The notes under the pieces are model-generated. The model did not search any database, was not told the origin of the DNA, and saw only the letters and a program-made list of their open reading frames with translations. The position numbers and the translations under genes are program-made. DNA of 64,000 nucleotides from Segatella copri (lineage in GTDB: Bacteria > Bacteroidota > Bacteroidia > Bacteroidales > Bacteroidaceae). Below are positions 50,997-59,617 of this stretch, piece by piece (within the stretch, counting starts at the first letter, position 1; each line of letters starts with the position of its first letter). The stretch spans positions 34,308 to 98,307 of the forward strand of contig NZ_JAHOEA010000006.1 of the NCBI RefSeq assembly GCF_019127135.1, in the 5' to 3' direction.

Positions 50997-52655
50997 ATGA
51001 AGTATATTACTTTTAAAGTAGGGAAAATAAGGAAAGTATTTGCTCTCTTTATACTATTACTATTCTCCATTTCTGTTTATTCTCAGGAATTGCATGTAAA
51101 ATCCTTTGGTATTGCAGAAAGTGACCTCTCTGCTCAAACTCAACCTCGTAAGGATTTGAATGATAAGAATTGCGCATTGGTGAAAGTACAGTTTGTAGGT
51201 GGTATCTCGGAAATAGAAGGTAATGTTATTACCCCTTTGATAAAACATGGCAATGAAACTTGGGTGTATATGCCACAAGGTTCGAGACAAATGAAAGTGC
51301 TTACTCAAAGTTTTCTTCCTGTAATGGTGACTTTCGTTGACTATGGAATCGAAAAATTGGAGAGCAATCGAACGTATGTTTTGATATTGACAAAACCAAT
51401 GTCGATTATTGAACAAAAGAAGCAAGCCCTTATCATCAAGTATTCTCCATCTTCCGCAACTGTGCTTGTTGACAATAAGATGGTTAGGGGAACTAATGGT
51501 GTTGCCAAGGTTGTCTTGCCAGTAGGTCAGCATTCTTATATTGTGGCTAGTGATGGTTATGAATCAGAGGAGGGAACTGTAAAGTTGAAAGCAGCAGCAC
51601 CGAGCAACCTTCAAATTACATTGTCAAAAGAAACAAATACTATCTCGACTTCTACAAACGATGTAGCGACGCAGCATATTGTTCGTAATCAAATTGTAAA
51701 ATTCTCTGGTAAGGTTGTTGATATAAATGGACAACCTGTAATTGGTGCCGTTGTTGAGGAAACAGGGACGAAAAATATTTCTGTAACAGATATAGATGGG
51801 AACTTTATAATCAAGGCAAAATCCTCTTCTATAACAGTAACTGTGACATTTTTAGGTTGCGTTCCTAAGCAAGTAAAGCTTACAGAAGGAACAAAAGAAG
51901 AAATAACTTTGATAGAAGAAACGTACAAGAAACAACCATCATCGTCTGCTAGTTCTATTACAATTCCAGTTAAAGACGGCATTAGCATAGAGATGGTTAA
52001 AGTAGAGGGTGGTACATTTATGATGGGAGCAACCCCAGAAATGAAGAATTCATGGACAGAAGAAAGACCTATACATCAAGTGACTTTAACTAATGACTAT
52101 TATATTGGTAAATATGAAGTAACGCAATCATTGTGGTGTGCATTAATGGACAACAATCCTTCTTATTTTAAAGGAGATAATCTTCCTGTGGAACAAGTTA
52201 GTTGGGATGATTGTTAAAAGTTTATAAATAAATTAAACGACATAACTGGCAGAAAGTTCCGTTTGCCAACAGAGGCAGAATGGGAGTATGCAGCTCGTGG
52301 TGGCAAGAAGAGTCGTGGCTATCAATATAGTGGAAGTAATAAAATTTCAGATGTGGCTTGGTATTCAAGTAATAGTGAACATAAAACCCAGCCTGTGGGA
52401 CTCAAACTTGCGAATGAACTTGGACTTTATGATATGTCTGGTAATGTAGATGAATGGTGCTTTGACAGATTTGGCTTTTATTCTGCTTTAAGCCAAACAA
52501 ATCCGTTAGGTGCGGATGATGGCATCTGTCGTGTATATCGAGGTGGTAGTTGGGAGCAAACTGCAGGATTTTGTCGTTCTTCTGATCGTAGTAATTATGG
52601 AACTTCAAAAAATCGTATTTATAACCTTGGCTTTCGATTGGCTTTATCTGAATAA
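50997..52655 (+). pseudogene. Exported SUMF1/FGE-fold protein 2, broken by one nonsense codon
   Basis: The frame is one continuous gene except for TAA at 52215-52217. All paralogs have a Gln codon there (SW[ND]DCQKFI), so a single C-to-T change explains it. Domains in order: signal peptide; shared N-terminal domain (AQTQPRKDLNDKNCALVKV); PEGA domain at about 140-205; a CarboxypepD_reg-like beta-domain at about 235-310 (VVDINGQPVIGAVVEETG, VTDIDGNFIIKA) that only this copy has; and the SUMF1 domain, cut in half. The distal half is otherwise intact to LGFRLALSE, so the mutation looks recent. Confidence 0.85.
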
Positions 52656-52689
52656 TAGTTTATGGACTGTTCTATGCAGAAAAATCAAC

Positions 52690-52800
52690 GATTTTACAGA
52701 GGATGCTAAGCCACAGATACGTTATGGTCTTTTGTTTTCCCAAAAAGAAATGTATTAAGGTTCTGAGGATTTCTTTGTGCCGCCATTTTATAATAAATAA
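52690..52800 (+). pseudogene. Remnant of an NTF2-like paralog (C-terminal end)
   Basis: The frame reads DFTEDAKPQIRYGLLFSQK, then a stop, then GSEDFFVPPFYNK. This matches the end of the intact gene at 54298-55263 (DFTEEANPKIHFCLLFSKK ... PEDFFIPHN). Only the last 35 or so codons remain, directly behind the broken SUMF1-like gene. It is the trace of a lost paralog. Confidence 0.8.
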
Positions 52801-52829
52801 GAATTGCAGAATTTAAATGTTAGTATAAA

Positions 52830-54275
52830 ATGAGAAAACTTATAACAATTTTAATGTTGCTCTTAATTGTGTGTAGAATGGAAGGGCAAGAATTAGCAGT
52901 TAAGTCTTTTGCCTTTGTTCAATCTGATTTGTCAGCTCAAACTCAACCGCGCAAGGACTTGAATAATAAAAATTGTGCGTTAGTAAAAGTTGGTATAGGT
53001 TTGCAAGGGGTGCAATTTGAAGGCAATGTTGTAGGAAAGGTTGTAAATAAGATAGGAGAGTACTGGGTATATATGCCACGAGGTAGCCGAATGTTGAAAG
53101 TGAAGCATCCCAATTATTCTCCGATTATGGTAACCTTTCCTAATTACGGTGTCGAGAAATTGGAGAGTAACAGGACTTACCAATTAACAATGAATGCTTC
53201 TAATACCAGGCAAAACACTCAACGGCAAACGTTGACTATCAGATATACTCCAACATCTGCAATGGTACTCATTGATAGTAAACTGGTAAAAGGCTCAAAG
53301 GGAATGGTAAAAGCGACATTGCCTGTTGGACAGCATTCTTATATGGTTATTTGTGATGGTTATGAGTCGGAGGAAGGAATGGTAAAGTTAAAGTCCTCCT
53401 CTCCTAGTAACCTTCAAATCGCCTTATTCAAAGAAACGCAATTCTCTGATGTTGCCGAAAGTACTGTCGTTTCAGAATTCCAGCAAGCATCTTTGCCGAT
53501 AACAAAATTAAGTGACAGTATTGCATCCATATCGAATGTTGCTAAGCCTAAAACTAATGTGGAGGTTGCCAGTAACACTATTTCAATACAAGTAAAAAGT
53601 AATGTTTTTATAGAGATGGTGAAAGTTGAAAAGGGTACATTTTTGATGGGGGCTAAGGATGGTGATGAAATGGCTTTTGATAGTGAACGTCCTGTTCATC
53701 AAGTTACTTTAACCGATGATTACTACATAGGAAAGTATGAGGTGACACAATCTTTGTGGGAAATAGTAATGGGTAAGAATCCTTCTCGTTTGAAAAGGAC
53801 AAATTTTCCTGTGAATAATGTGAGTTGGGATGATTGCCAAAAGTTTATAAAAAAAATAAATAAAATGACAGGAAAGGAGTTTCGACTGCCAACTGAAGCC
53901 GAATGGGAATTTGCGGCTCGTGGAGGAATTAAGTCTAAAGGATACCAATATAGTGGTGGTAATGATATTTCAGATGTTGGATGGAATTCTCATAACAGTG
54001 GATTGTATGCTCATGGTGTGGGAACAAGGCGACCTAATGAGTTGGGAATTTATGATATGTCTGGGAATGTATTTGAATATTGTCAAGATTGGAAAAGAAA
54101 TTATTCTGCTTCGCCAGAAATAAATCCTGTAGGGCTTGAAAAAGGAAAATTGAAAGTAGTACGAGGAGGAAGTTGGGGAGTTGATGGCTTCTCTTGCCGT
54201 CCTTCTTGTCGATATTTTTATTGTCCTTCTGTTCATACCATAGATTTAGGACTTCGTTTGGCCCTTTCAGAATAA
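52830..54275 (+). CDS. Exported SUMF1/FGE-fold protein 3 with PEGA domain
   Basis: A 481-residue protein with a signal peptide (residues 1-19, ending MEGQ), the shared N-terminal domain (AQTQPRKDLNNKNCALVKV), a PEGA domain at about 135-200 (LTIRYTPTSAMVLIDSKLVK, VGQHSYMVICDGYESEEG), a 50-residue linker and a SUMF1 domain at about 260-481. The linker lacks the CarboxypepD_reg-like unit of copy 2. The loop after RGGSW is VDGFSCRPSCRYFY, so it has two Cys but not in the catalytic spacing. An NTF2-like gene follows after about 20 bp. Confidence 0.87.
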   Translation: MRKLITILMLLLIVCRMEGQELAVKSFAFVQSDLSAQTQPRKDLNNKNCALVKVGIGLQGVQFEGNVVGKVVNKIGEYWVYMPRGSRMLKVKHPNYSPIMVTFPNYGVEKLESNRTYQLTMNASNTRQNTQRQTLTIRYTPTSAMVLIDSKLVKGSKGMVKATLPVGQHSYMVICDGYESEEGMVKLKSSSPSNLQIALFKETQFSDVAESTVVSEFQQASLPITKLSDSIASISNVAKPKTNVEVASNTISIQVKSNVFIEMVKVEKGTFLMGAKDGDEMAFDSERPVHQVTLTDDYYIGKYEVTQSLWEIVMGKNPSRLKRTNFPVNNVSWDDCQKFIKKINKMTGKEFRLPTEAEWEFAARGGIKSKGYQYSGGNDISDVGWNSHNSGLYAHGVGTRRPNELGIYDMSGNVFEYCQDWKRNYSASPEINPVGLEKGKLKVVRGGSWGVDGFSCRPSCRYFYCPSVHTIDLGLRLALSE

Positions 54276-54297
54276 GTGTTTTATTAACTTGATGTAT

Positions 54298-55263
54298 ATG
54301 AGAACTAAAGTTTTAATTATCAGTGTCTTGATTCAAATGTTTAGCTCATTGCTAACATTTGCGCAAGTAAAGTTTAGATTTAGTGATGGCATTTATGACC
54401 AAGCACTAAAAAAACAAGTAGAAAACAATGTTTCAGCATTGTTGACGGAGATAAATCGTGCTGACAGTAGCAATAGAACGCTGAATTTGGCTAAAATAAA
54501 AATGAGTAAAGAAGCCTCAGAACGATTATCTATGCTTTGGCGATATATGCCATTCTGTTGTGAGTGGGAAAACAATGTTCAGTCTTGTGTTCAAGACTTT
54601 ACTGGATATGAAATTCGTCAGATACCTATTGTGTTGAAACCTTTGGACAATACATACAAAGGTGAATCACACAAGGAACTAACCATTAGTTTTAATAAGC
54701 AAGGGATTATTACTGGTGTTAGGACTTCCATTGACAATAATTCTTATCTCGCTCTTTTATCAGGTGGAAAAGCCAACTTGGATATGCGGATGAGAAGAGA
54801 AATATTGAAGTATCTAGAGGATTGTAGAAGCTACTATACAGAAAAGGATATAAATGCAATAGCAAAAATGTTAGGATTTTGTTCGTTTGATGTCAAGAAG
54901 TCGCTTGCCGAAAACTGTGAAACTCCAGTAAGGGTGTCTTTGAAAAAGAATGAATGCTCGGTAAAAGATAAGCAGGAATATTTGAGTAACCTAAATAAAT
55001 ACTTTCAACAAGATGGGTGTATAGTAGCCAAAATTTCAGATATAGAGTTAATGCGTCATGCATGGAATCCATATTTTTATGGCGTTAACTTTAGATTACA
55101 GTTGTCTCGTGGTGATGGAGAGCTGCAAAGTGCAACTGGTGGCTACTATTTCCTTTTGTGGGATTTTACAGAGGAAGCTAATCCAAAGATACATTTTTGT
55201 CTTTTGTTTTCTAAAAAAGATGAGATTTTGTCTCCAGAGGATTTCTTCATTCCTCATAATTAA
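54298..55263 (+). CDS. Exported NTF2-like protein, copy A
   Basis: About 321 residues from the ATG at 54298 (another ATG is 6 bp upstream). A signal peptide ends LLTFAQ. Residues 20-150 form a unit of unknown type (VSALLTEINRADSSN, QDFTGYEIRQIPIVLKPLDN). From about 160 the pattern EILKYLEDCRSYYTEKDINA ... DIELMRHAWNPYFYGVNFRL ... YYFLLWDFTEE fits an NTF2/SnoaL-like fold. A near copy starts at 63.07 kb and a remnant is at 52.7 kb. Role unknown; NTF2-like folds bind small ligands or proteins. Confidence 0.75.
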   Translation: MRTKVLIISVLIQMFSSLLTFAQVKFRFSDGIYDQALKKQVENNVSALLTEINRADSSNRTLNLAKIKMSKEASERLSMLWRYMPFCCEWENNVQSCVQDFTGYEIRQIPIVLKPLDNTYKGESHKELTISFNKQGIITGVRTSIDNNSYLALLSGGKANLDMRMRREILKYLEDCRSYYTEKDINAIAKMLGFCSFDVKKSLAENCETPVRVSLKKNECSVKDKQEYLSNLNKYFQQDGCIVAKISDIELMRHAWNPYFYGVNFRLQLSRGDGELQSATGGYYFLLWDFTEEANPKIHFCLLFSKKDEILSPEDFFIPHN

Positions 55264-55300
55264 CATCGAATAATTGTAGAAAGTATAAAATTTTAGTGCT

Positions 55301-56416
55301 GTGAAGACAATAATCGTAACTATTGCTTTGTTTTTGTTTCAAACAATGTTGGCTTGTGCTCAAAAAATATCGGTTAGTTCTTTTGAGGTGTCACAAGGTG
55401 ACATCTTAGCGAGAGCTTCTGCCACGTGTCGCTACGATACTAATGACAAGTATTGTGCGTTGATAAAGGTGGGTGTTGCTCTTGATGGTGTTGAATTTGA
55501 GTGTAGTGGTGGGGTGATAGATGTTGTGAGAAAGACTGGTGAGTATTGGGTCTATCTACCTCAGAACAACTCGAAGCTCCGTGTCTTGCACAATGATTAC
55601 ACCCCACTGGAAATCAATTTCTATGATTATGGAATAGGTAGGGTGGAAAGTGGTGTGACCTATGTACTTACGTTGGAAAAGTCTGTGGGGCAACTCCACG
55701 CTAGTATTTCTTCTAATACCTTGGTTATCCCAGTGAAAAATGGTGTAAATGTTGAAATGGTAAGAGTCGAGGGGGGAACATTTGCAATGGGAGCAACTCC
55801 AGAAATGTTAGAGCCGTATGATAATGAAAGACCAGCTCATCAAGTTACCTTGACAAAAAACTATTATATAGGAAAGTATGAGGTAACTCAACATTTGTGG
55901 GAATCTGTAATGGGTAATAATCCTTCGGTCTTTAAAGGAAAGACCCTGCCAGTTGAATCGGTAACATGGAAGGATTGTCATGAATTTATTAAAAAACTTA
56001 ACCTTGTTACAGGACGAGTTTTCCGTCTTCCAACAGAAGCAGAATGGGAATATGCGGCTCGTGGCGGAAATAAAGGAAAAGGTTATCAATATAGTGGAAG
56101 TGATATTCTGTCTGATGTAGCATGGTGGGGTGCAAATAGTAAACAACCACATCCTGTAGGAACAAAACTTCCGAATGAATTAGGAATCTATGATATGAGT
56201 GGCAATGTTTGGGAATGGGTTGAAGATGGAAAAGGAGAGTATCAAAGTACGGCTCAGTCTGACCCTATAATGATAAACCCTAGAACTTTTTCAAAAATGT
56301 ATAGGGGAGGAGGCTTTCCTAATAATGAACGAAATTGTCGTTCGTCTGTTCGTATTGGAGATCCATTTACTGCTCATGCTAGTAGCTTAGGTTTCAGATT
56401 AGCTTTATCAGAGTAG
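55301..56416 (+). CDS. Exported SUMF1/FGE-fold protein 4
   Basis: A 371-residue protein starting at a GTG (no ATG in a suitable place); the signal peptide ends MLACAQ. The shared N-terminal domain is present in variant form (RYDTNDKYCALIKVGVALDG). There is no PEGA domain. The SUMF1 domain runs from about 145 (GTFAMGATPEM, KYEVTQHLW, RLPTEAEWEYAARGG). The loop after YRGGGF has one Cys. It is nearest to copy 5 in the N-terminal domain (GVEFECSGGV in both). Confidence 0.85.
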   Translation: MKTIIVTIALFLFQTMLACAQKISVSSFEVSQGDILARASATCRYDTNDKYCALIKVGVALDGVEFECSGGVIDVVRKTGEYWVYLPQNNSKLRVLHNDYTPLEINFYDYGIGRVESGVTYVLTLEKSVGQLHASISSNTLVIPVKNGVNVEMVRVEGGTFAMGATPEMLEPYDNERPAHQVTLTKNYYIGKYEVTQHLWESVMGNNPSVFKGKTLPVESVTWKDCHEFIKKLNLVTGRVFRLPTEAEWEYAARGGNKGKGYQYSGSDILSDVAWWGANSKQPHPVGTKLPNELGIYDMSGNVWEWVEDGKGEYQSTAQSDPIMINPRTFSKMYRGGGFPNNERNCRSSVRIGDPFTAHASSLGFRLALSE

Positions 56417-56486
56417 TATGATAGCTAGTATTGTGTGAGTTGCAATGCAAAAAGAGTGGTGTATGGATTTATTTTATCTACCGATT

Positions 56487-56516
56487 TTGGGCTTGCGACT
56501 TGCTCTTTCTGAATGA
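56487..56516 (+). pseudogene. Remnant of a sixth SUMF1-like gene (last codons)
   Basis: The ten codons read LGLRLALSE and stop, the exact ending of the SUMF1-like paralogs. Nothing else of the gene is readable before it. The 56417-56550 gap therefore holds a decayed copy. Confidence 0.7.
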
Positions 56517-56550
56517 AAATATGATGTTTAAAATTTAATAGTGAAATAAT

Positions 56551-57651
56551 ATGAAACGATTTTTTACTTTCTGTTTCTTGGTATGTTTGGTTAGCTTGGG
56601 ATATTCTCAGGAGTTGTTGGTGAAGTCTTTTAAACTTTCTGAAGGCGACTTGTCAGCTAGGACTCCTCCTTCTGCTATTAGGCTTGACAATAATGACAAA
56701 ATTTGTGCGTTAGTGAAAGTGGGCTTGGCTCTTGATGGCGTTGAGTTTGAATGTAGTGGCGGTGTAAAAGATGTAGTAAAAAAGACAGGTGAATATTGGG
56801 TCTATATGCCTAAAGGCAATTCTATGCTTCGTATTCTTCATCAGGATTATGTTCCTCTGATGATAAACTTTTATGATTATGGAGTAGGAAAATTAAAAAG
56901 TGGGGCTACCTATATCCTGTCTTTATCTCGCTCAATAGATAACGATGATAAAAATAAAACTCTTATAGTACCAGTAAAGAACGGTTTCAACATAGAATTG
57001 GTAAAGGTGGAGTCTGGTTCATTCGTTATGGGAGCAACATCTGAAATTCAAAATCCTTATAGTTGGGAAAAGCCTGCTCATAAAGTGATTTTGACGAAGG
57101 ACTATTATATTGGTAAGTATGAGGTGACGCAAAGCTTGTGGCAGTTAGTAATGGAAAATAATCCATCTTCAATTAAAGGAGAAGATTTGCCTGTAGGTAA
57201 TGTTAGTTGGAATGATTGCCAATTATTTATAGCTAAGTTGAATGAAATGACAGGGAAGAAATTTAGGTTGCCAACAGAAGCGGAATGGGAGTATGCTGCA
57301 AGAGGGGAAAATAAGAGTAGAGGAACTCAGTATAGTGGTAGCAGTTTGTATTCTGATGTTGCATGGTATGAAGGTAATTCTAACAATAGACCACATCCTG
57401 TAGGTACCAAGAAATCAAACGAACTTGGTATTTATGATATGAATGGTAATGTTTGGGAATTGTGTCAAGATTGGTGGGGAAATTATATAGAATCATCTCA
57501 AAAAGACCCTGTCGGTCCGAATTCTGGACCAACTCGAATTGCTCGTGGTGGAAGTTATATCGCTGGGGCAATAACTGTTGCGGCAAGAGCAGGATATTCT
57601 CCTAATATTCGTGATATGAATCTAGGCTTCCGTTTGGCTCTTTCGGAATAA
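56551..57651 (+). CDS. Exported SUMF1/FGE-fold protein 5
   Basis: A 366-residue protein with a signal peptide ending LGYSQ, the shared N-terminal domain (RLDNNDKICALVKVGLALDG) and a SUMF1 domain from about 140 (SGSFVMGATSEI, YYIGKYEVTQSLWQ, RLPTEAEWEYAARGE, DMNGNVWELCQDWWGN). The loop after RGGSY has no Cys at all, so formylglycine-type catalysis is excluded. Flanks of the loop are nearly identical to those of the other copies. Confidence 0.86.
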   Translation: MKRFFTFCFLVCLVSLGYSQELLVKSFKLSEGDLSARTPPSAIRLDNNDKICALVKVGLALDGVEFECSGGVKDVVKKTGEYWVYMPKGNSMLRILHQDYVPLMINFYDYGVGKLKSGATYILSLSRSIDNDDKNKTLIVPVKNGFNIELVKVESGSFVMGATSEIQNPYSWEKPAHKVILTKDYYIGKYEVTQSLWQLVMENNPSSIKGEDLPVGNVSWNDCQLFIAKLNEMTGKKFRLPTEAEWEYAARGENKSRGTQYSGSSLYSDVAWYEGNSNNRPHPVGTKKSNELGIYDMNGNVWELCQDWWGNYIESSQKDPVGPNSGPTRIARGGSYIAGAITVAARAGYSPNIRDMNLGFRLALSE

Positions 57652-57718
57652 ATATGAAAAGGTTTTGTTTTCGTATGGTATTTTGGCTAAAATAAGCACA
57701 TAAACACTAATAATGGGA

Positions 57719-57754
57719 TTTTTCTACGGAGTTTTTGAAGTTCTCCGTAGAAAA
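57719..57754. repeat. Palindromic repeat, third copy
   Basis: TTTTTCTACGGAG (57719-57731) and CTCCGTAGAAAA (57743-57754) form an inverted repeat with the same arms as the two repeats around the AbiE genes. It lies in front of the PP2C gene, inside a longer frame that would otherwise add 37 residues. The repeat thus supports the later PP2C start. Confidence 0.7.
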
Positions 57755-57823
57755 TGGACATTTTTGATTTTCTTTTCGTATTTTGCAACCTATGGTTTTG
57801 CTTTATTGGAAGGAGAAACAATT

Positions 57824-58687
57824 ATGATAATTTCGATAACTCAGCCCTGTTCATTCTCCCAGCTTGGCAATCGAAAGAGCCAAGAGGATTGCTTATGTCC
57901 TGTAGATGCCAACAAGCAAACTTCGTATTTCGTCGTTTGTGATGGTGTGGGGGGAAGAGACCATGGGGAGGTGGCAAGCAAACTTGTTTGTCAATCAATA
58001 GAAGAGAATCTGGCTAATGAAAGTTGTTCGGAACTGAAGGCAGAAGATATATTGCAGCTCGTAGAACATGCCTACCACACCTTATATAATAATAGAGCGA
58101 TATGCCCAACCATGGCTACAACTCTTGCCTTTATGGCGAAAACAAGCGAGGGTATGTTATTGGCGCACCTAGGCGACAGTCGTGTTTATCAGATACGTAA
58201 GGAGGAAGGGATTATATTCCAAACCAAAGACCATTCGTTGGTAAATGATTTGATAGAGGAAGGGGTAATAACTCCTGCTGAGGCTATCGACCATCCAAAA
58301 AGAAATGTCATAACAAAATGTCTTTTTGTAACGAATAATCCCGCAGATTATCAAACTCCATCTATCACTTTGATACGTAACATACAACCTCATGATGTTT
58401 TTATGCTTTGTACAGATGGTGTTTATACCAAAGTGAAGGATAAAGATATTGCAGAAATTCTAACTTTGGATGCTCCTTTGGATGAAAAAGCAAAAGAACT
58501 AGCTATGATATGTAGGGATAGTGATGATAATAATACGGCATATCTTATAGAGATAGATAAAGTGGATGGGGTGAATGAACGACTAGAGAACATATCTTAT
58601 ATTGTTCCTAAATCTAACAGAAAAACTAAACTTTATCGTATTTGGGACTTCGTCAGAGAAACTTTAGGTTTCGTCAAAGAACCTTAG
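57824..58687 (+). CDS. Soluble PP2C-family protein phosphatase
   Basis: The ATG at 57824 has a GGAAGGAG ribosome site and gives 287 residues. The PP2C motifs are complete: LGNRKSQEDCLC, FVVCDGVGGRDHGEVAS, ATTLAFMAK, LAHLGDSRVYQIR, DVFMLCTDGVYTKV and DSDDNNTAYLIEI. There is no membrane helix, in contrast to the PP2C at 8.4-10.1 kb. It presumably reverses phosphorylation by the kinase encoded at 47.5-49.0 kb. It is the last gene before a new promoter. Confidence 0.9.
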   Translation: MIISITQPCSFSQLGNRKSQEDCLCPVDANKQTSYFVVCDGVGGRDHGEVASKLVCQSIEENLANESCSELKAEDILQLVEHAYHTLYNNRAICPTMATTLAFMAKTSEGMLLAHLGDSRVYQIRKEEGIIFQTKDHSLVNDLIEEGVITPAEAIDHPKRNVITKCLFVTNNPADYQTPSITLIRNIQPHDVFMLCTDGVYTKVKDKDIAEILTLDAPLDEKAKELAMICRDSDDNNTAYLIEIDKVDGVNERLENISYIVPKSNRKTKLYRIWDFVRETLGFVKEP

Positions 58688-58737
58688 TGGTTGGAGTAAC
58701 ATGGCTGAAAAAACTTGATAGTACCGCTAAAAACAAG

Positions 58738-58745
58738 TATCTTTG
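58738..58745 (+). promoter_or_regulatory. Promoter of the acidic-protein gene
   Basis: TATCTTTG fully matches TAnnTTTG; TTG at 58715-58717 is spaced 20 bp upstream. The ATG at 58786 follows after 40 bases. It gives the distal part of the island its own transcript. Confidence 0.75.
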
Positions 58746-58785
58746 CATCAGAAAATAAGTATAAATCATTTAAAAACAAACAATT

Positions 58786-59580
58786 ATGGATACTCAGGTT
58801 ATTAATAAGAATGCAAAGAATGGAAATGCTAAGGAAACTTTCAAGAAAGGTGCAGCCTTGGCTGGTGCAGCAGGTTTAGGTGCAGGTGCGGTGGTGTCGG
58901 CTGATATTGTAAGAGGCGATGAAGAGTTTGCCATCGTGGAACCTATTAGTCCTATGGACGAGGAGGTTATCGGTCAGAATACTGAGGAGGTTGTGACTGC
59001 GGAAGAAAATAAAGACTCGGAAACGCAGAATGCCACTGTAACCCCAACGGAGAATGAGTCTCATGTTACAGAGCCTCAGCCGCAGGTGTCTGATAATGCG
59101 ACACAACCACAAGGAAATTCTACTACCCATGTGCAGCCAGCTACAGAGAATACCGTTCATGCTGGCGAGATAGATACAAATGATATTCCGGACGTAGACC
59201 CTCGTTTGGTAGCACAAGATATTACGAATGATGTTATTATGGTGGACCCAACCGATAATGACATGGGAAATCTTGACATTGCAGCAGTTGGTACTGTGGA
59301 AACGGTTGATGGGCAAGTCTTGTCAGCCGCACAATTCACTGGTGATAATGGAGAAACTCTTTATGCCGTGGATGTGGATGGTGACAATACCTATGATGTC
59401 GTTACCGATGAATCGGGTAATGTTCTAGCAGATGTGCCTTCTACCCTGACTGTAAGCGATTCGGAAAGTATTGTTAGTGTCAATAATGGTGAGACTGGTT
59501 ATCTGGCACAGAATGAGCATGATAATGTTTCGGATAGCGACTTGGATAACCCAATGGACGATGTCGTTGACCTTGGATAA
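58786..59580 (+). CDS. Acidic protein with EF-hand-like motif
   Basis: A 264-residue, strongly acidic protein. Residues 18-45 hold a Gly/Ala-rich hydrophobic stretch (GAALAGAAGLGAGAVVSA), too weak to call a signal peptide with certainty. Residues 60-140 are Thr/Glu/Gln/Pro-rich. Residues 200-220 include VDVDGDNTYDVVTDESGN, like a calcium-binding EF-hand or dockerin loop. No enzyme motif. Having its own promoter, it may be made in larger amounts than its neighbours; a phosphorylation target or scaffold is a guess. Confidence 0.7.
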   Translation: MDTQVINKNAKNGNAKETFKKGAALAGAAGLGAGAVVSADIVRGDEEFAIVEPISPMDEEVIGQNTEEVVTAEENKDSETQNATVTPTENESHVTEPQPQVSDNATQPQGNSTTHVQPATENTVHAGEIDTNDIPDVDPRLVAQDITNDVIMVDPTDNDMGNLDIAAVGTVETVDGQVLSAAQFTGDNGETLYAVDVDGDNTYDVVTDESGNVLADVPSTLTVSDSESIVSVNNGETGYLAQNEHDNVSDSDLDNPMDDVVDLG

Positions 59581-59617
59581 AAAGTTATTTTGGTAATATT
59601 CAGTAAAATTCATAGTT

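Noticed and set aside
52215..52217. Recoded stop (read-through) in SUMF1-like copy 2
   Set aside because: TAA is used as a normal stop by neighbouring genes, no recoding signal is seen, and paralogs have a plain Gln codon.
49051..57651. Diversity-generating retroelement acting on the SUMF1-like loops
   Set aside because: No reverse transcriptase, accessory gene or template repeat is seen in the window. Variation between paralogs alone is not enough.
57713..57823. 37-residue N-terminal extension of the island PP2C
   Set aside because: It is encoded by a palindromic repeat found elsewhere and precedes a much better ribosome site (GGAAGGAG before 57824).
44419..58687. Type VI secretion control module (kinase, FHA, PP2C)
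   Set aside because: No Tss/Tag structural gene occurs in the window, and the caspase, SUMF1-like and LytTR genes are not part of that module.
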